A stretch of DNA of 64,000 bases from Oscillospiraceae bacterium (GCA_020025675.1 JAHHRS010000002.1:1-64000), one strand, 5' to 3'. Shown: positions 42,347-50,756, counted from the first letter of the stretch. Numbers and translations are program-made. The notes: generated from the letters alone by a model not told the origin.

Positions 42347-43039
42347 TCAAACTCCGCGGAGCTCCGCAGCGGGGACAAACTCTAATGCCGCATTACGAAG
42401 AAGCTCCATTTCCTTTTCGTCAAATGCTCCGAGACAATTATTGCAGAGAATGTCTCCGGAGTCTTTGAACTGCTGTAAATAATATTCCTTTGCGCCCTTT
42501 ATCCACTTTGCCGCCTCTTTTATACTCTCGGCGGTGTGCAGCCCCTTTACAGCAGTGGTTCTGAATTCATAATCCACAGTACCTAAAAGGAGAAAATCCT
42601 TTGAGCGCTCTATATCTGCCATATTGACTTTTACACCCACTGTCTTTTCGTAAAGAGCAGGGGAGTTTTTAATGTCCATGGCCACCCTGTCTACAAGCCC
42701 TGCCTTACAGAGCTCAATAAGCTTTTCGGGGAATGAGCCGTTGGTATCCAGTTTTACTTTATAACCAAGATCTTTTACTTTTTTAAGGAGCAAATCTATA
42801 TCCTTATGTAAAAGCGGCTCTCCGCCGGTTATTGCCACCCCGTCCAAAATGCCTTGACGTTTCTTTAAAAATGTCAGCACCGCTTCTTCACTGCTGTCAT
42901 GAACCATTCTCTCAGGCAGCACCAGAGAGGCATTATGACAGAAGGGACAGCGGAAGTTACAGCCACCTGTAAAGACAGTACATGCAACTTTGCCGGGGTA
43001 ATCCAGTAATGTTAGCTTTTGCAATCCGGAAATAAGCAT
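42347..43039 (-). CDS. nrdG: anaerobic ribonucleotide reductase activating protein (radical SAM)
   Basis: 230 residues. 'CNFRCPFCHN' is the CX3CX2C iron-sulfur motif, followed by 'AITGGEPLL' for SAM binding. An extra 'CNNCLG' near the C-terminus may bind metal. It puts the glycyl radical on NrdD using SAM. It is the first gene of the nrdG-nrdD-trxB group, under the promoter and NrdR boxes at 43076-43169. Confidence 0.93.
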   Translation of the reverse strand: MLISGLQKLTLLDYPGKVACTVFTGGCNFRCPFCHNASLVLPERMVHDSSEEAVLTFLKKRQGILDGVAITGGEPLLHKDIDLLLKKVKDLGYKVKLDTNGSFPEKLIELCKAGLVDRVAMDIKNSPALYEKTVGVKVNMADIERSKDFLLLGTVDYEFRTTAVKGLHTAESIKEAAKWIKGAKEYYLQQFKDSGDILCNNCLGAFDEKEMELLRNAALEFVPAAELRGV

Positions 43040-43075
43040 AAGAAAAAGCCTCCAGTCCTATTTACCACTTGCAAT

Positions 43076-43104
43076 ATAATATCCGCAAACATTCATTTTG
43101 TCAA
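43076..43104 (-). promoter_or_regulatory. sigma-A promoter of nrdG-nrdD
   Basis: Minus strand: TTGACA (43104-43099), a 17-nt spacer, TATTAT (43081-43076), about 37 bp before the nrdG start. Confidence 0.85.
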
Positions 43105-43112
43105 GGAGCAAA

Positions 43113-43169
43113 TTACAACATATTGTGTTGTAACCGACTTGCAACCTCTAAAACCACAAAATATGGTGT
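43113..43169 (-). promoter_or_regulatory. tandem NrdR boxes upstream of nrdG
   Basis: Two 16-bp sites at 43113-43128 and 43154-43169 each match 13 of 16 positions of the palindromic NrdR consensus (ACACWATATATWGTGT). They start 41 bp apart, about four helical turns, as in known NrdR targets. They lie directly upstream of the -35. Confidence 0.65.
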
Positions 43170-43592
43170 CAACCCGGGTAACGTACCCAAGATGACACCG
43201 TTTAATATTCTACATCATCTCGCATGAAAATTCAATAGTTAAAGTGTTTTTGAAACGTATAAAAGAGTATGGCGTGAAAGGAATAAAATGTGTAAAAAGA
43301 ACAAAAATAAAAATCGACTGCATTAAAAAAAGTGCGGACTGAAAAATTTTTCAGTCCGCTAACAGGGTTGTGGGATAAAGATATGAGCCGGGTCTTTCAT
43401 TTTGAAAGACCAATTGGATAAGCTGTGAGTATAGAATAGTACAAGTTAAAGCTTTTGTAAAGAGCGAAAGAACACTACTTTTGTCGAAGGTATAATTTCT
43501 TTAATATTAGGAAAAAATATATCGGAAAACAAGGCTGTCCGAATGGACGAAACATAATTTTCGGGCCACCTTAGGAAAGGAGTAGTATTGTT
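43140..43592. other. hairpin-rich intergenic region before the DUF378 gene
   Basis: No ORF is supported. It holds three clear inverted repeats: GGTGTCA/TGACACC with an inner GGGTA/TACCC (43165-43199, overlapping NrdR box 2), a 26-bp perfect palindrome GCGGACTGAAAAA / TTTTTCAGTCCGC (43334-43359), and GGTCTTTCA / TGAAAGACC (43391-43411). A TATAAT at 43491-43496 with no clear -35 may start the DUF378 transcript, whose leader has a GTCC-GAAT-GGAC hairpin near 43534. Confidence 0.6.
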
Positions 43593-43802
43593 ATGATAAT
43601 TGACCGTATAGCCCTTATTCTTGCCATAATAGGAGGCATAAACTGGGGCAGCGTAGGCCTTTTCCGCTTTGACATTGTAGCTTTTCTCTGCGGAGGCCAG
43701 ACGGGAGTAGTGAGCCGGGTTATATACACTCTGGTAGGTCTTGCCGCTTTGTGGTGCATATCCCTGCTCTTCAGAACCGATTCCGTAACGGACGAAGGAT
43801 AA
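43593..43802 (+). CDS. DUF378 small membrane protein
   Basis: 69 residues with two membrane segments. The 'ALILAIIGGINWGSVGLFRFD' start, with the G-x-N-W-G motif, is the DUF378 signature. Function is unknown. GAAAGGAG lies about 12 nt before the ATG. It has an unusually long and structured upstream region and its own terminator. Confidence 0.88.
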   Translation: MIIDRIALILAIIGGINWGSVGLFRFDIVAFLCGGQTGVVSRVIYTLVGLAALWCISLLFRTDSVTDEG

Positions 43803-43804
43803 GA

Positions 43805-43836
43805 AAAATGACAGGCCGCAATGCCTGTCATTTTTT
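43805..43836. terminator. intrinsic terminator (DUF378 / DUF1294)
   Basis: The 13-bp stem AAAAATGACAGGC / GCCTGTCATTTTT has a T-run. It lies between convergent genes. Confidence 0.92.
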
Positions 43837-44124
43837 TTATATTATTACAAGTAAAACCAGTGCTCCCAACTGCAAAATAGCAAAGACCGGGAATAAAATT
43901 ACAAATTTTGTATGCCGTGTTTTGTGGTGAAAGGCATACATTCCCCCCAAGCCTCCTATTGCTCCTCCAAAAAAGGCGAGAGCAAAAAGCTTTCGCTCGG
44001 GAACTCTGTATGCCCCTTTAACTGCCCGCCTTTTGTCCACACCCATTGTTATAAACAAAATAAGGCTCATTATTATCAAAATGCACAAAAGAAGCATGGC
44101 GGGAGACATTAAAAAATCTTTCAT
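43837..44124 (-). CDS. DUF1294 membrane protein
   Basis: 95 residues with three membrane segments. 'MGVDKRRAVKGAYRVPERKLFALAFFGGAIGGLGGMYAFHHKTRH' is the DUF1294 core (D-K-x-x-A, R-x-P-E-x-x-L, G-G-x-x-G, H-K-T). Function unknown. Its ATG overlaps the stop of the phosphoesterase gene (ATGA), so it is the third gene of a coupled minus-strand operon. Confidence 0.9.
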   Translation of the reverse strand: MKDFLMSPAMLLLCILIIMSLILFITMGVDKRRAVKGAYRVPERKLFALAFFGGAIGGLGGMYAFHHKTRHTKFVILFPVFAILQLGALVLLVII

Positions 44125-45221
44125 ATAAGCTCTCCGAAGTACCAGCCGGAGACACCATTGTGTTTTACAAAATAGCGGTCGGAGCAGGTTTCCACAACTC
44201 TTACCTGATCACCCTCCTGAAGAGGCAGTACATAATCCGTGCAGTCGTTGCAGTCGGTGAATTCATTATTTGTAAACAGGTATTTTGTCAGTATCTTCAT
44301 TTCGTAGCCTGTCCTCACATGGCGGCAGAGTGAAAACTCTTTACCACGCTCCAAGACCTGCACCTGACTGTCTCCCCAGCGAATATAATAAGAACTTTTA
44401 CTCCCTTCCTGACTGTACAAAACAGTTTTAACAGGGAATGGGTCATAGGCCACAAAGCCGAAATCTTCGCTGTCTTTGTGGGGAATGATAAGGCAGTTGA
44501 GCTGACCGTCGTCCTTTAACACACAGCCCCCGTCTATACTGATAATTTTCTTTTCTCTGTCAATTATGGGATTTGCACATACGGTATTTTCTCCGTAAAG
44601 CATTACAGGCCAGTGACCCACTATCAGCCATTTATCAAAGCTCCACCCTCTTGTAAGCAGACTGTCACAGCGGTCAAGCTCATCTGCGCGCTGTTCTATC
44701 AGCGGCTTTCCCGGTGTCATACCGGCGTGGGCAAATATGAAGTTTTCAGTCTCAATGGCATGGGGAATAGTCCCCAGAAAATCAAACTCCACTTTAAAAT
44801 TTTTGAAAAGCTTTTCTTTTACGGTAGAAAAACTCTCAATTTCAAATGGGTCTATTCCGGAGCGATTACACATATCCCAAAGAAGACCGCACTTTTTCCT
44901 CAGCATATACCCCAGCAGATGCTCATCTGCCTCGTCATTATGGGCCTTGTCATAAACGTTGGCCCAGTCGTCACAGTTGCCGCACACCACATGGACGTTG
45001 CCCATTTTGCACAGCTCCATAACTATATGTAGTGTTGTAAGACTGTCGCTTCCCTTTTCCAGAAAGTCTCCGTCTATTATAAGCTCGTCATTTAAGGAAA
45101 ATTTAGCTTCTTCAAGAACGCCTTTAAAATAGGGAACATTTGCATGAATATCTGAGATGACCAAAATTCTTCGTCCGGGAGCTATCTGAAGCTTTTCTAT
45201 TCTGGCGGGTCTGTTAAACAT
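44121..45221 (-). CDS. metallophosphoesterase with C-terminal SH3-like domain
   Basis: 366 residues. Calcineurin-type motifs: 'VISDIHAN' (DxH), 'IDGDFLEKGSD' (GDxxxxG), 'VCGNCDDW' (GNCD) and 'FAHAG'/'IVGHWPV' (metal histidines). It resembles PrpE/ApaH-type phosphatases. The last ~55 residues, with 'EGDQVRVVETCSDRYFVKHNGVSGWYFGELI', form an SH3-like barrel as found in wall-binding proteins, although there is no signal peptide. It overlaps both neighbours, so translation is coupled with the histidine phosphatase. Confidence 0.85.
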   Translation of the reverse strand: MFNRPARIEKLQIAPGRRILVISDIHANVPYFKGVLEEAKFSLNDELIIDGDFLEKGSDSLTTLHIVMELCKMGNVHVVCGNCDDWANVYDKAHNDEADEHLLGYMLRKKCGLLWDMCNRSGIDPFEIESFSTVKEKLFKNFKVEFDFLGTIPHAIETENFIFAHAGMTPGKPLIEQRADELDRCDSLLTRGWSFDKWLIVGHWPVMLYGENTVCANPIIDREKKIISIDGGCVLKDDGQLNCLIIPHKDSEDFGFVAYDPFPVKTVLYSQEGSKSSYYIRWGDSQVQVLERGKEFSLCRHVRTGYEMKILTKYLFTNNEFTDCNDCTDYVLPLQEGDQVRVVETCSDRYFVKHNGVSGWYFGELI

Positions 45222-46341
45222 TGTGCCGGCCTCCCAAATCCAGTTCCATTAAGAAGAGCTTACCCGTTCCGGTGTTTTCAACAGAAACGGTTTTAAAGCC
45301 GTATTTCCGGTAGAAGGCAAGAGCGGGCTTGTTATCTTCGGCAACATGGAGCATTAGAGAGGTTCTCCCCATGAATTTGTATTTAGAAATGGGACGTGCC
45401 AGAAGCTGGATGCCGTAGCCTTTATTCCGGTACTCAGGCTTTAGATATATGAGACTTATCCATCCCCGACCTTCCTTTGCACCGCGGCAAGTGTCCATAT
45501 CTATAAGACCCACAGGCTCGTCTCCGTCATATATGCACAAGACGGAGCCGCAATCCGCCTTATAGTGTTCAATAGCCCTCTCCAGATATATGGAGCCGTT
45601 AAAGCCGTTAGTGTTGCTGTGGGCGGCTCTCCATGCGTCCTCATAGCAGGAGAGATAGTAGTCCCGATTTTCGGCAGGATTTATTGCCTCATCACGCAAA
45701 TCACTGGTGCTGCCCCATGCTTCGTCCCCAAGGTTGGAAATATGAGAATAATCGTTAAAATAACATATGCCGAATTTTCCATCTTCCCATGTGAGCTTTG
45801 AAACGGAGGTGTTTTTGCATATAGGAAGTTTCTCAACATCGTTTAAACTAAGCCCGCTTATTTTTGATAAACAGCAGCGTATAGATACGCCGTGGCTTAC
45901 AACCGCTACCTTCTGACCCGGGTGTCTCATGGCTATATCCCTGACAGATGCGTAAACTCTGTCACCTACCTGCTCATATGTTTCTGCGCCCTCTTTATAC
46001 CACTTGTCCTGCTCCAATATGAACTGGTGAGCAAGTTCAGGCTCATCGTGCATAACATTACCGAAAAATTTGGTTTCCCAAGGGCCTACGTTTATTTCTC
46101 TCAGCCTTTGGTCCGGAATAATACTAAGGGGATGATATTTAGTAATAGCAGAGGCAGTGAGCATGGTTCTGTGCAGGTCACTTGAGTACACCGCGTCTAC
46201 ATCTTTGTCTTTAAAACGCTCTGCCAGTGCATTTATCTGCCTCATGCCAATATCGGTAACGTCTCCGTCCCAGTGTCCCTGCATCATACGGTAAACATTA
46301 CCCTCTGCCTGAGCGTGTCGAATGAGATAAATTTCCGTCAT
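45214..46341 (-). CDS. fusion of histidine phosphatase and GNAT acetyltransferase
   Basis: 375 residues from the ATG at 46341, preceded by GGAGG. Residues ~3-195 form a phosphoglycerate-mutase-like phosphatase: 'YLIRHAQAEGN' (phospho-His), 'VYSSDLHRTMLTA' and 'VVSHGVSIR' (second His). Residues ~225-375 form a GNAT domain: 'ISLIYLKPEYRNKGYGIQLL' is the acetyl-CoA loop and 'NKPALAFYRKYGFKTV' the C-terminal motif. Each family is common alone; the fused form suggests one small molecule or peptide is handled by both. First gene of the operon. Confidence 0.88.
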   Translation of the reverse strand: MTEIYLIRHAQAEGNVYRMMQGHWDGDVTDIGMRQINALAERFKDKDVDAVYSSDLHRTMLTASAITKYHPLSIIPDQRLREINVGPWETKFFGNVMHDEPELAHQFILEQDKWYKEGAETYEQVGDRVYASVRDIAMRHPGQKVAVVSHGVSIRCCLSKISGLSLNDVEKLPICKNTSVSKLTWEDGKFGICYFNDYSHISNLGDEAWGSTSDLRDEAINPAENRDYYLSCYEDAWRAAHSNTNGFNGSIYLERAIEHYKADCGSVLCIYDGDEPVGLIDMDTCRGAKEGRGWISLIYLKPEYRNKGYGIQLLARPISKYKFMGRTSLMLHVAEDNKPALAFYRKYGFKTVSVENTGTGKLFLMELDLGGRHNV

Positions 46342-46499
46342 AAGTTCTGCCTCCAAACCTTGACCGAAAAGGTCTAATACAGTATAATAAATAAATACGA
46401 ATAAGATATTATAACTTGATTTCGGCTAATTCACAAGCCCTTTAAGGGCCAGAGGGAATAAGAGATATAAATGTTCAGGGAAAGCGGGGTATTTGGACT

Positions 46500-47126
46500 A
46501 TGGTAAGAGCGGCAGCCCTTGTATCGGGCGACGGAGCCGAGCTTCAGGCAATTTTAGACTCCATGTATTTTAATGAAATACCGAATTTTGAAATGGTTGC
46601 GGTCATATCTTCCAACAGAGGGGCATACGCAATGAAGAGAGCCCTGAATGCCGGCGTTCCGGCTTATGTAGTTGACCCGGAGCTTTTTCCCAATATGACA
46701 AGCCACAGCATGGCGGTTGCAAATAAGCTTAAAGATATGGATATAGATCTTGTAATCCTTGCAGGCTATGAGCTGCCCCTGGGAGTAATTCCTTATCAGT
46801 ATAAAAACCGTATAATAGGTACATATCCGGCGCTGTATCCGGCCTTTGAGGATGAGGAAGGGGATATATACAGGGCGGTACTGGAAAAAGGAATTAAGAT
46901 AACCGGTGCTACTGCGTATTTTGCCGACGGTGACGGAAGAGTGGGAAATATAATTTCTCAAAAAGCCATAGATGTTTTGCCAAATGACACTCCGGAAAGC
47001 CTTAAAACCCGGATAATGGAAGAGTGTGAGTGGAAACTTCTGACGGAAGCCGTGTCCCTTTACTGCGATAACAGGCTTTCCATTCACGGCAACAGAGTGA
47101 TTATAGAAGATAAAAAAGAAAATTGA
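46500..47126 (+). CDS. PurN-like formyltransferase-fold protein lacking catalytic residues
   Basis: 208 residues, the PurN length, and alignable with GAR transformylase from end to end ('ALVSGDGAELQAILD', 'NRGAYAMKRALNAGVPAYVV', 'LVILAGY', 'GIKITGATAYF', 'NDTPESLKTRIMEECEWKLL'). The three PurN catalytic residues are replaced: E. coli Asn106 is Gly107, His108 is Tyr109 and Asp144 is Arg147. It should not transfer formyl from 10-formyl-THF. It could be a folate or nucleotide sensor or a different enzyme. No pur genes are nearby. The ribosome site is weak (GGGG 12 nt upstream). Confidence 0.8.
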   Translation: MVRAAALVSGDGAELQAILDSMYFNEIPNFEMVAVISSNRGAYAMKRALNAGVPAYVVDPELFPNMTSHSMAVANKLKDMDIDLVILAGYELPLGVIPYQYKNRIIGTYPALYPAFEDEEGDIYRAVLEKGIKITGATAYFADGDGRVGNIISQKAIDVLPNDTPESLKTRIMEECEWKLLTEAVSLYCDNRLSIHGNRVIIEDKKEN

Positions 47127-47139
47127 AGCTATGATAAAA

Positions 47140-47171
47140 AAACGGTATTGCCGATTTCGGCAATACCGTTT
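47140..47171. terminator. bidirectional intrinsic terminator (PurN-like / aspartokinase)
   Basis: The 13-bp stem AAACGGTATTGCC / GGCAATACCGTTT has a strong T-run on the minus strand and a weaker one on the plus strand. Confidence 0.9.
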
Positions 47172-47175
47172 GGTT

Positions 47176-48141
47176 TTAATAAAGAAACAGAGCGGAATGG
47201 GCTATTCTGAGCGCTGTGAGAAGCTGCGCCCGGGCGACCATTACTGAGACGCGGTTTTTTTCCACACTGCCCATAAGCACCGCCACCCCCTCGCTTCCAA
47301 GGGCGGATATAATCTTTCCAAGGCTGTCACTGTCTGCTCCGGTGCCGACGGCAGTGACTGTGCTGCTCTCTTCGTCTCTGGTAACTCCGGCAAAGGTCGG
47401 CCTCCGTTCATCCGGCAGAAAACAAAGTTCCGTGCCGGGTAGAGACTTGAAAGATGACATGAGCCGCAGCTTAACCCCGTTTGCCATAGCGAGTTTTACG
47501 GCTCCGGGGTGCAGTACCTGAGAGCCGGCCTGTGACAGACTCAGCATGTCTCTGTAATCTATTTCCTTTAAAAGCCGAGCCCCCGGACAAAGTCTGGGGT
47601 CAGCCGTATATATTCCGTCCACATCTGTGTAAATCCGGCACTCATCCGCATTCAGCGCAGCCGAAAGGGCAACCGCTGTGGTGTCCGAGCCTCCCCGCCC
47701 CAGCGTGCTTATATCACCGAATGGGGACAGAGCCTGAAAGCCGGCAACCACCGGTATTTGCCCTTTGCTGAGTGCCTCTTCTATCCTGTCAGGTAAGATA
47801 AAGGCAATATCGGAATTGCCGTAAGGTCCGGAACTTAATATTCCGGCCTGCCAGCCGGTAAGAGATACGGCTTTTTGCCCCATTTCTTCAAGAGCTATGG
47901 CCATTAAAGCTGCTGATTGCTGCTCACCGCTTGAAAGCAGCGCATCCTGTTCCCGACGTGAGGGCTTGGAACTGATTTCAAGAGCCATTTCCCGCAGCTC
48001 ATCTGTGGTATCACCTACGGCGGAAACAACCGCCAAAACATTCTGCTCCCTTTGCCGGGTGTCTGAAATTATTCCCGCAGCCCGGAAAAGTCTATCCGGG
48101 TCGGCAAGAGAGCTACCCCCGAATTTCGTAACGATTAGCAT
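47176..48141 (-). CDS. short aspartate kinase with a single ACT domain
   Basis: 321 residues; ordinary aspartokinases have about 400 or more. The kinase domain is intact: 'VTKFGGSSLAD', 'LLSSGEQQSAALMA', 'STLGRGGSDTTAVALSAAL' and 'YTDVDGIYTADPRLCPGARLL'. Only one ACT-like unit follows ('VTAVGTGADSDSLGKIISALGSEGVAVLMGSVEKNRVSVMV') where two are normal. It phosphorylates aspartate for Lys/Thr/Met synthesis. Loss of an ACT unit suggests altered or absent feedback control. It is a single gene, not near asd or dap genes. Confidence 0.85.
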   Translation of the reverse strand: MLIVTKFGGSSLADPDRLFRAAGIISDTRQREQNVLAVVSAVGDTTDELREMALEISSKPSRREQDALLSSGEQQSAALMAIALEEMGQKAVSLTGWQAGILSSGPYGNSDIAFILPDRIEEALSKGQIPVVAGFQALSPFGDISTLGRGGSDTTAVALSAALNADECRIYTDVDGIYTADPRLCPGARLLKEIDYRDMLSLSQAGSQVLHPGAVKLAMANGVKLRLMSSFKSLPGTELCFLPDERRPTFAGVTRDEESSTVTAVGTGADSDSLGKIISALGSEGVAVLMGSVEKNRVSVMVARAQLLTALRIAHSALFLY

Positions 48142-48272
48142 TGCTTTTCCTCCAATGCCGCTGAGCGCGGCTACTACATTATATACATTACATCCCCATG
48201 GGGTGAGGGATGAATAAGAGAGGATAAAAGCGGGTACAAAGTATTTTAGAAAGCTTTGGGCCGGAGGTGGAA

Positions 48273-49346
48273 ATGTTGGGCGAAAAACGGGAAAAATATT
48301 TGTCTCTTCTTCTGCGTGGTGCAGCAGTGGCGGCAGGAATATGGCTTTGTATCAAATTTATTCTGCCATGGACAGCACCGTTCATTCTGGCATTTGCCCT
48401 GGCGGCCATAATGGAACCGGCGGTAAAGGCCATGAGCCGTAAAGGCATAAAGAGGAGCTTTGCTTCCGGTGTGCTGACAATAGGGGTTTTGGGGCTTATA
48501 CTATGGCTTTTGTTCGCTGCGGTCTCAAAAGGTGTATCTACCGCCACGGATTTTGCAAAAAAAGCCCCTGAACTAATGAAGGCTGTCAGCGAAAACATAA
48601 AGTTCCTTGAAGAAAAAATCCTGTCCTTTTTTGCCTCTTCTCCCGACTCTGTGGAGCAATATATGAAAAGCGTTATGGAAGCACTGGGCGAGGCGCTGTT
48701 TGGTCTGCCTGCAATTTTATCGCAATGGGTATTGGATTTTCTGGGAAAGGCCGCACAGAAGAGCCCAAGCACCCTGCTTTTTGCTGTTACAGCCGGTTTA
48801 GGCAGTTACTTTATATCGGCTTCTTTTCCAAAAACTACAGCGTTTATTGAGCAGCAGCTTCCCCAGAACCTGAGACACAAAATAAGGGCACTGTCCGGTG
48901 AGCTGAAAAACAGCATGGGAGGTTTTTTCAGAGCTCAGCTTATACTTATGGCTATCAGTTTTTTTGAATTGCTGATTGCCTTCTTCCTGCTTGGGGTAAA
49001 AAATCCGGCAGGACTTGCAGCTGTGACTGCCGTTATAGACGCTCTCCCGGTTTTCGGCACGGGAATAGTGCTTGTGCCATGGAGCATATACTGTCTGCTT
49101 TTCGGAGAATACGGCAGAGCCTTGGGACTTATTATATGCTGGGCCCTTGTAAATTTAGTTCGCAGTTGTACCCAGGCAAAACTGCTGGGGGATGAAATAG
49201 GGCTTGACCCTTTGACTTCCTTAGCGTCAATGTATCTGGGATGGAAAGTGTGGAGCGTGTGGGGAATGCTGCTCTTCCCGCTGATATTTTCCGTAATCCG
49301 GCAGTTAAATGACAAGGGATTAATCAAAATGTGGAAAAGCTTATAA
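48273..49346 (+). CDS. ytvI: YtvI-type sporulation membrane protein, AI-2E transporter family
   Basis: 357 residues from the ATG at 48273 with GGAGG five nt upstream (GTG at 48267 overlaps it). About seven membrane segments, with the family pattern 'FILPWTAPFILAFALAAIMEPAV' near the start and 'AVIDALPVFGTGIVLVPWSIYCLLFGEYGRALGL' near the end. The latter is typical of YtvI, an AI-2E/UPF0118 member expressed in sporulation. Its role is unknown. It supports the spore-forming assignment together with sigG. Confidence 0.82.
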   Translation: MLGEKREKYLSLLLRGAAVAAGIWLCIKFILPWTAPFILAFALAAIMEPAVKAMSRKGIKRSFASGVLTIGVLGLILWLLFAAVSKGVSTATDFAKKAPELMKAVSENIKFLEEKILSFFASSPDSVEQYMKSVMEALGEALFGLPAILSQWVLDFLGKAAQKSPSTLLFAVTAGLGSYFISASFPKTTAFIEQQLPQNLRHKIRALSGELKNSMGGFFRAQLILMAISFFELLIAFFLLGVKNPAGLAAVTAVIDALPVFGTGIVLVPWSIYCLLFGEYGRALGLIICWALVNLVRSCTQAKLLGDEIGLDPLTSLASMYLGWKVWSVWGMLLFPLIFSVIRQLNDKGLIKMWKSL

Positions 49347-49351
49347 AAATT

Positions 49352-49384
49352 CTGCCGAAAAGGCGTTAAACCTTTCCGGCAGAA
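49352..49384. terminator. intrinsic terminator (ytvI / 49399 gene)
   Basis: The stem CTGCCGAAAAGG / CCTTTCCGGCAG is flanked by T residues on the minus strand and A residues on the plus. It lies between convergent genes. Confidence 0.8.
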
Positions 49385-49398
49385 AAATATTATGCACT

Positions 49399-49626
49399 TT
49401 ATACAATAATTGATACGCCTGTACTACCGGCAAATACCTCTGAATAAAGTATGCGGTATACCTCACCGATATACTCTATCCACTCGGTAAGATTATAACG
49501 GCCGTCCAGAACGGAATAAATTCTGTTCGTATCAGCACCTGTCAGAAAGCCAACGCCTATAAGCACACCGCCCAATAATAGTACAATAAGGGCTATTGAA
49601 ATGATAATTCTCCAAGCTCTTTTCAT
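49399..49626 (-). CDS. small membrane-anchored hypothetical protein
   Basis: 75 residues with one N-terminal membrane segment (~6-29, 'WRIIISIALIVLLLGGVLIGVGFLTG') and a short outside part with several Tyr. No family recognised. Its ATG overlaps the stop of the upstream gene (ATGA), so the two are coupled and perhaps interact. Confidence 0.7.
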   Translation of the reverse strand: MKRAWRIIISIALIVLLLGGVLIGVGFLTGADTNRIYSVLDGRYNLTEWIEYIGEVYRILYSEVFAGSTGVSIIV

Positions 49627-50756
49627 ACCGCAGGCACCTCCTTATAGCACCACTTACGGGCCAGCTCAAGAATACCCCGGACGAGAGCGGCCATTGCCCC
49701 GCCGATAAACCAGATAAATATCCACAAAAACAGCAGACCAAGTGAAAAGAATATCAGAGCGCCGCCCAGCATTACCATAATATCCGCAAATACGGCAAAG
49801 CCACTGAAGGTTGCTGCCAGCAGGACACACCCAACGGATATAAAAGCAATTGCCAAAGCAAGGAAAAGTATGGTAGGAACAAGAAGCAGCACAATTCCGG
49901 CCGCCGTTATGGGAACGGCAAAGATAATGTAAAGTATCAGCAGGAAGATACGGGGCTTTGACACTGTTTCTCCGTAATAAACGGTAGATTCTGTGCCTGC
50001 AAGGGCATCTCCATCCGCAGAAGATTCAACAGGGGTGGGTTTTATTTCAAACTCTCTTATAAAAGCTTCTGTCTTTTTCTCTTGTAAATGTTCTTCTTTT
50101 TCTTCAGCTGTGCAGCTATCTTCCTTATCCCAAACCTTCTCCTCGGACTCTTCTGCATTTCCCTCAGTGACGGCATTCTCTTCCGTTTCCTCTGGGGAAG
50201 TTTCATCCTGTGGTACTTCGTTCAGTGTTACTTCATTCTGTGGCACTTCTTCCTGAGGCACATCGGACTGAGGTACTTCCTCCTGAGCTGTTTCATCCTG
50301 AAAATCTTCTCTTGAAGACTCATCCGATTCGGTCTCTTCTTCGGGAATAATATAGCTCTCTTCAGACTCATCTGCGCTCTGGGGCTCGGAGTTATCGTCA
50401 AAAAGTGAGAGCTGATCTTCTGAGACCGGTTCCGGAGCAAGAGTAAATTCAAAAGGTACAGCGTCCTCAATAGCTCTCACAAAGTCGGGAACCTGCTCAG
50501 ATGCTGCATTGTATCCGTCTTCGTCTCTTGACTGAGAATATATCTGGAGCTTACGTTCTTTAGCGTTATAGGATCTTGCAATTATAACAGCCTGTCGGGT
50601 GGGTGAAACCAAAGCGGAGAGAACAGCCTGCTCATCTTCCGCCTGTTCAAAAACCTGGTTGTATATGGAGAGCACCTGCTGCCTGTCCTCCTCATACATA
50701 AAGGTAAGAAGTTTACCCAATTCAGTCAGAAATTTCTGCTTGTTGATATCGGTCAC
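49623..50756 (-). CDS. DUF1700-like membrane protein with acidic pentapeptide-repeat insert
   Basis: 377 residues. The first ~95 residues ('TDINKQKFLTELGKLLTFMYEEDRQQVLSIY') form a helical cytoplasmic part. Residues ~115-245 are a very acidic, low-complexity linker with tandem Q-(E/D/N)-E-V-P units. The C-terminal ~110 residues have four membrane segments like DUF1700/HAAS membrane proteins. These often pair with PadR regulators, but none is next to this gene. Function unknown. It is coupled to the small 49399 protein. Confidence 0.7.
   Translation of the reverse strand: MTDINKQKFLTELGKLLTFMYEEDRQQVLSIYNQVFEQAEDEQAVLSALVSPTRQAVIIARSYNAKERKLQIYSQSRDEDGYNAASEQVPDFVRAIEDAVPFEFTLAPEPVSEDQLSLFDDNSEPQSADESEESYIIPEEETESDESSREDFQDETAQEEVPQSDVPQEEVPQNEVTLNEVPQDETSPEETEENAVTEGNAEESEEKVWDKEDSCTAEEKEEHLQEKKTEAFIREFEIKPTPVESSADGDALAGTESTVYYGETVSKPRIFLLILYIIFAVPITAAGIVLLLVPTILFLALAIAFISVGCVLLAATFSGFAVFADIMVMLGGALIFFSLGLLFLWIFIWFIGGAMAALVRGILELARKWCYKEVPAV
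50196..50300 (-). repeat. seven imperfect 15-bp tandem repeats inside a CDS
   Basis: The minus-strand unit consensus is CAGGAnGAAGTACCT, encoding Q-E/D-E-V-P. The outer units (QDETA, QDETS) are the most diverged. Copy number may vary between strains. Confidence 0.85.

Noticed and set aside
50196..50300. CRISPR-like array
   Set aside because: 15-bp units without spacers, in frame inside a coding region; this is a protein repeat.
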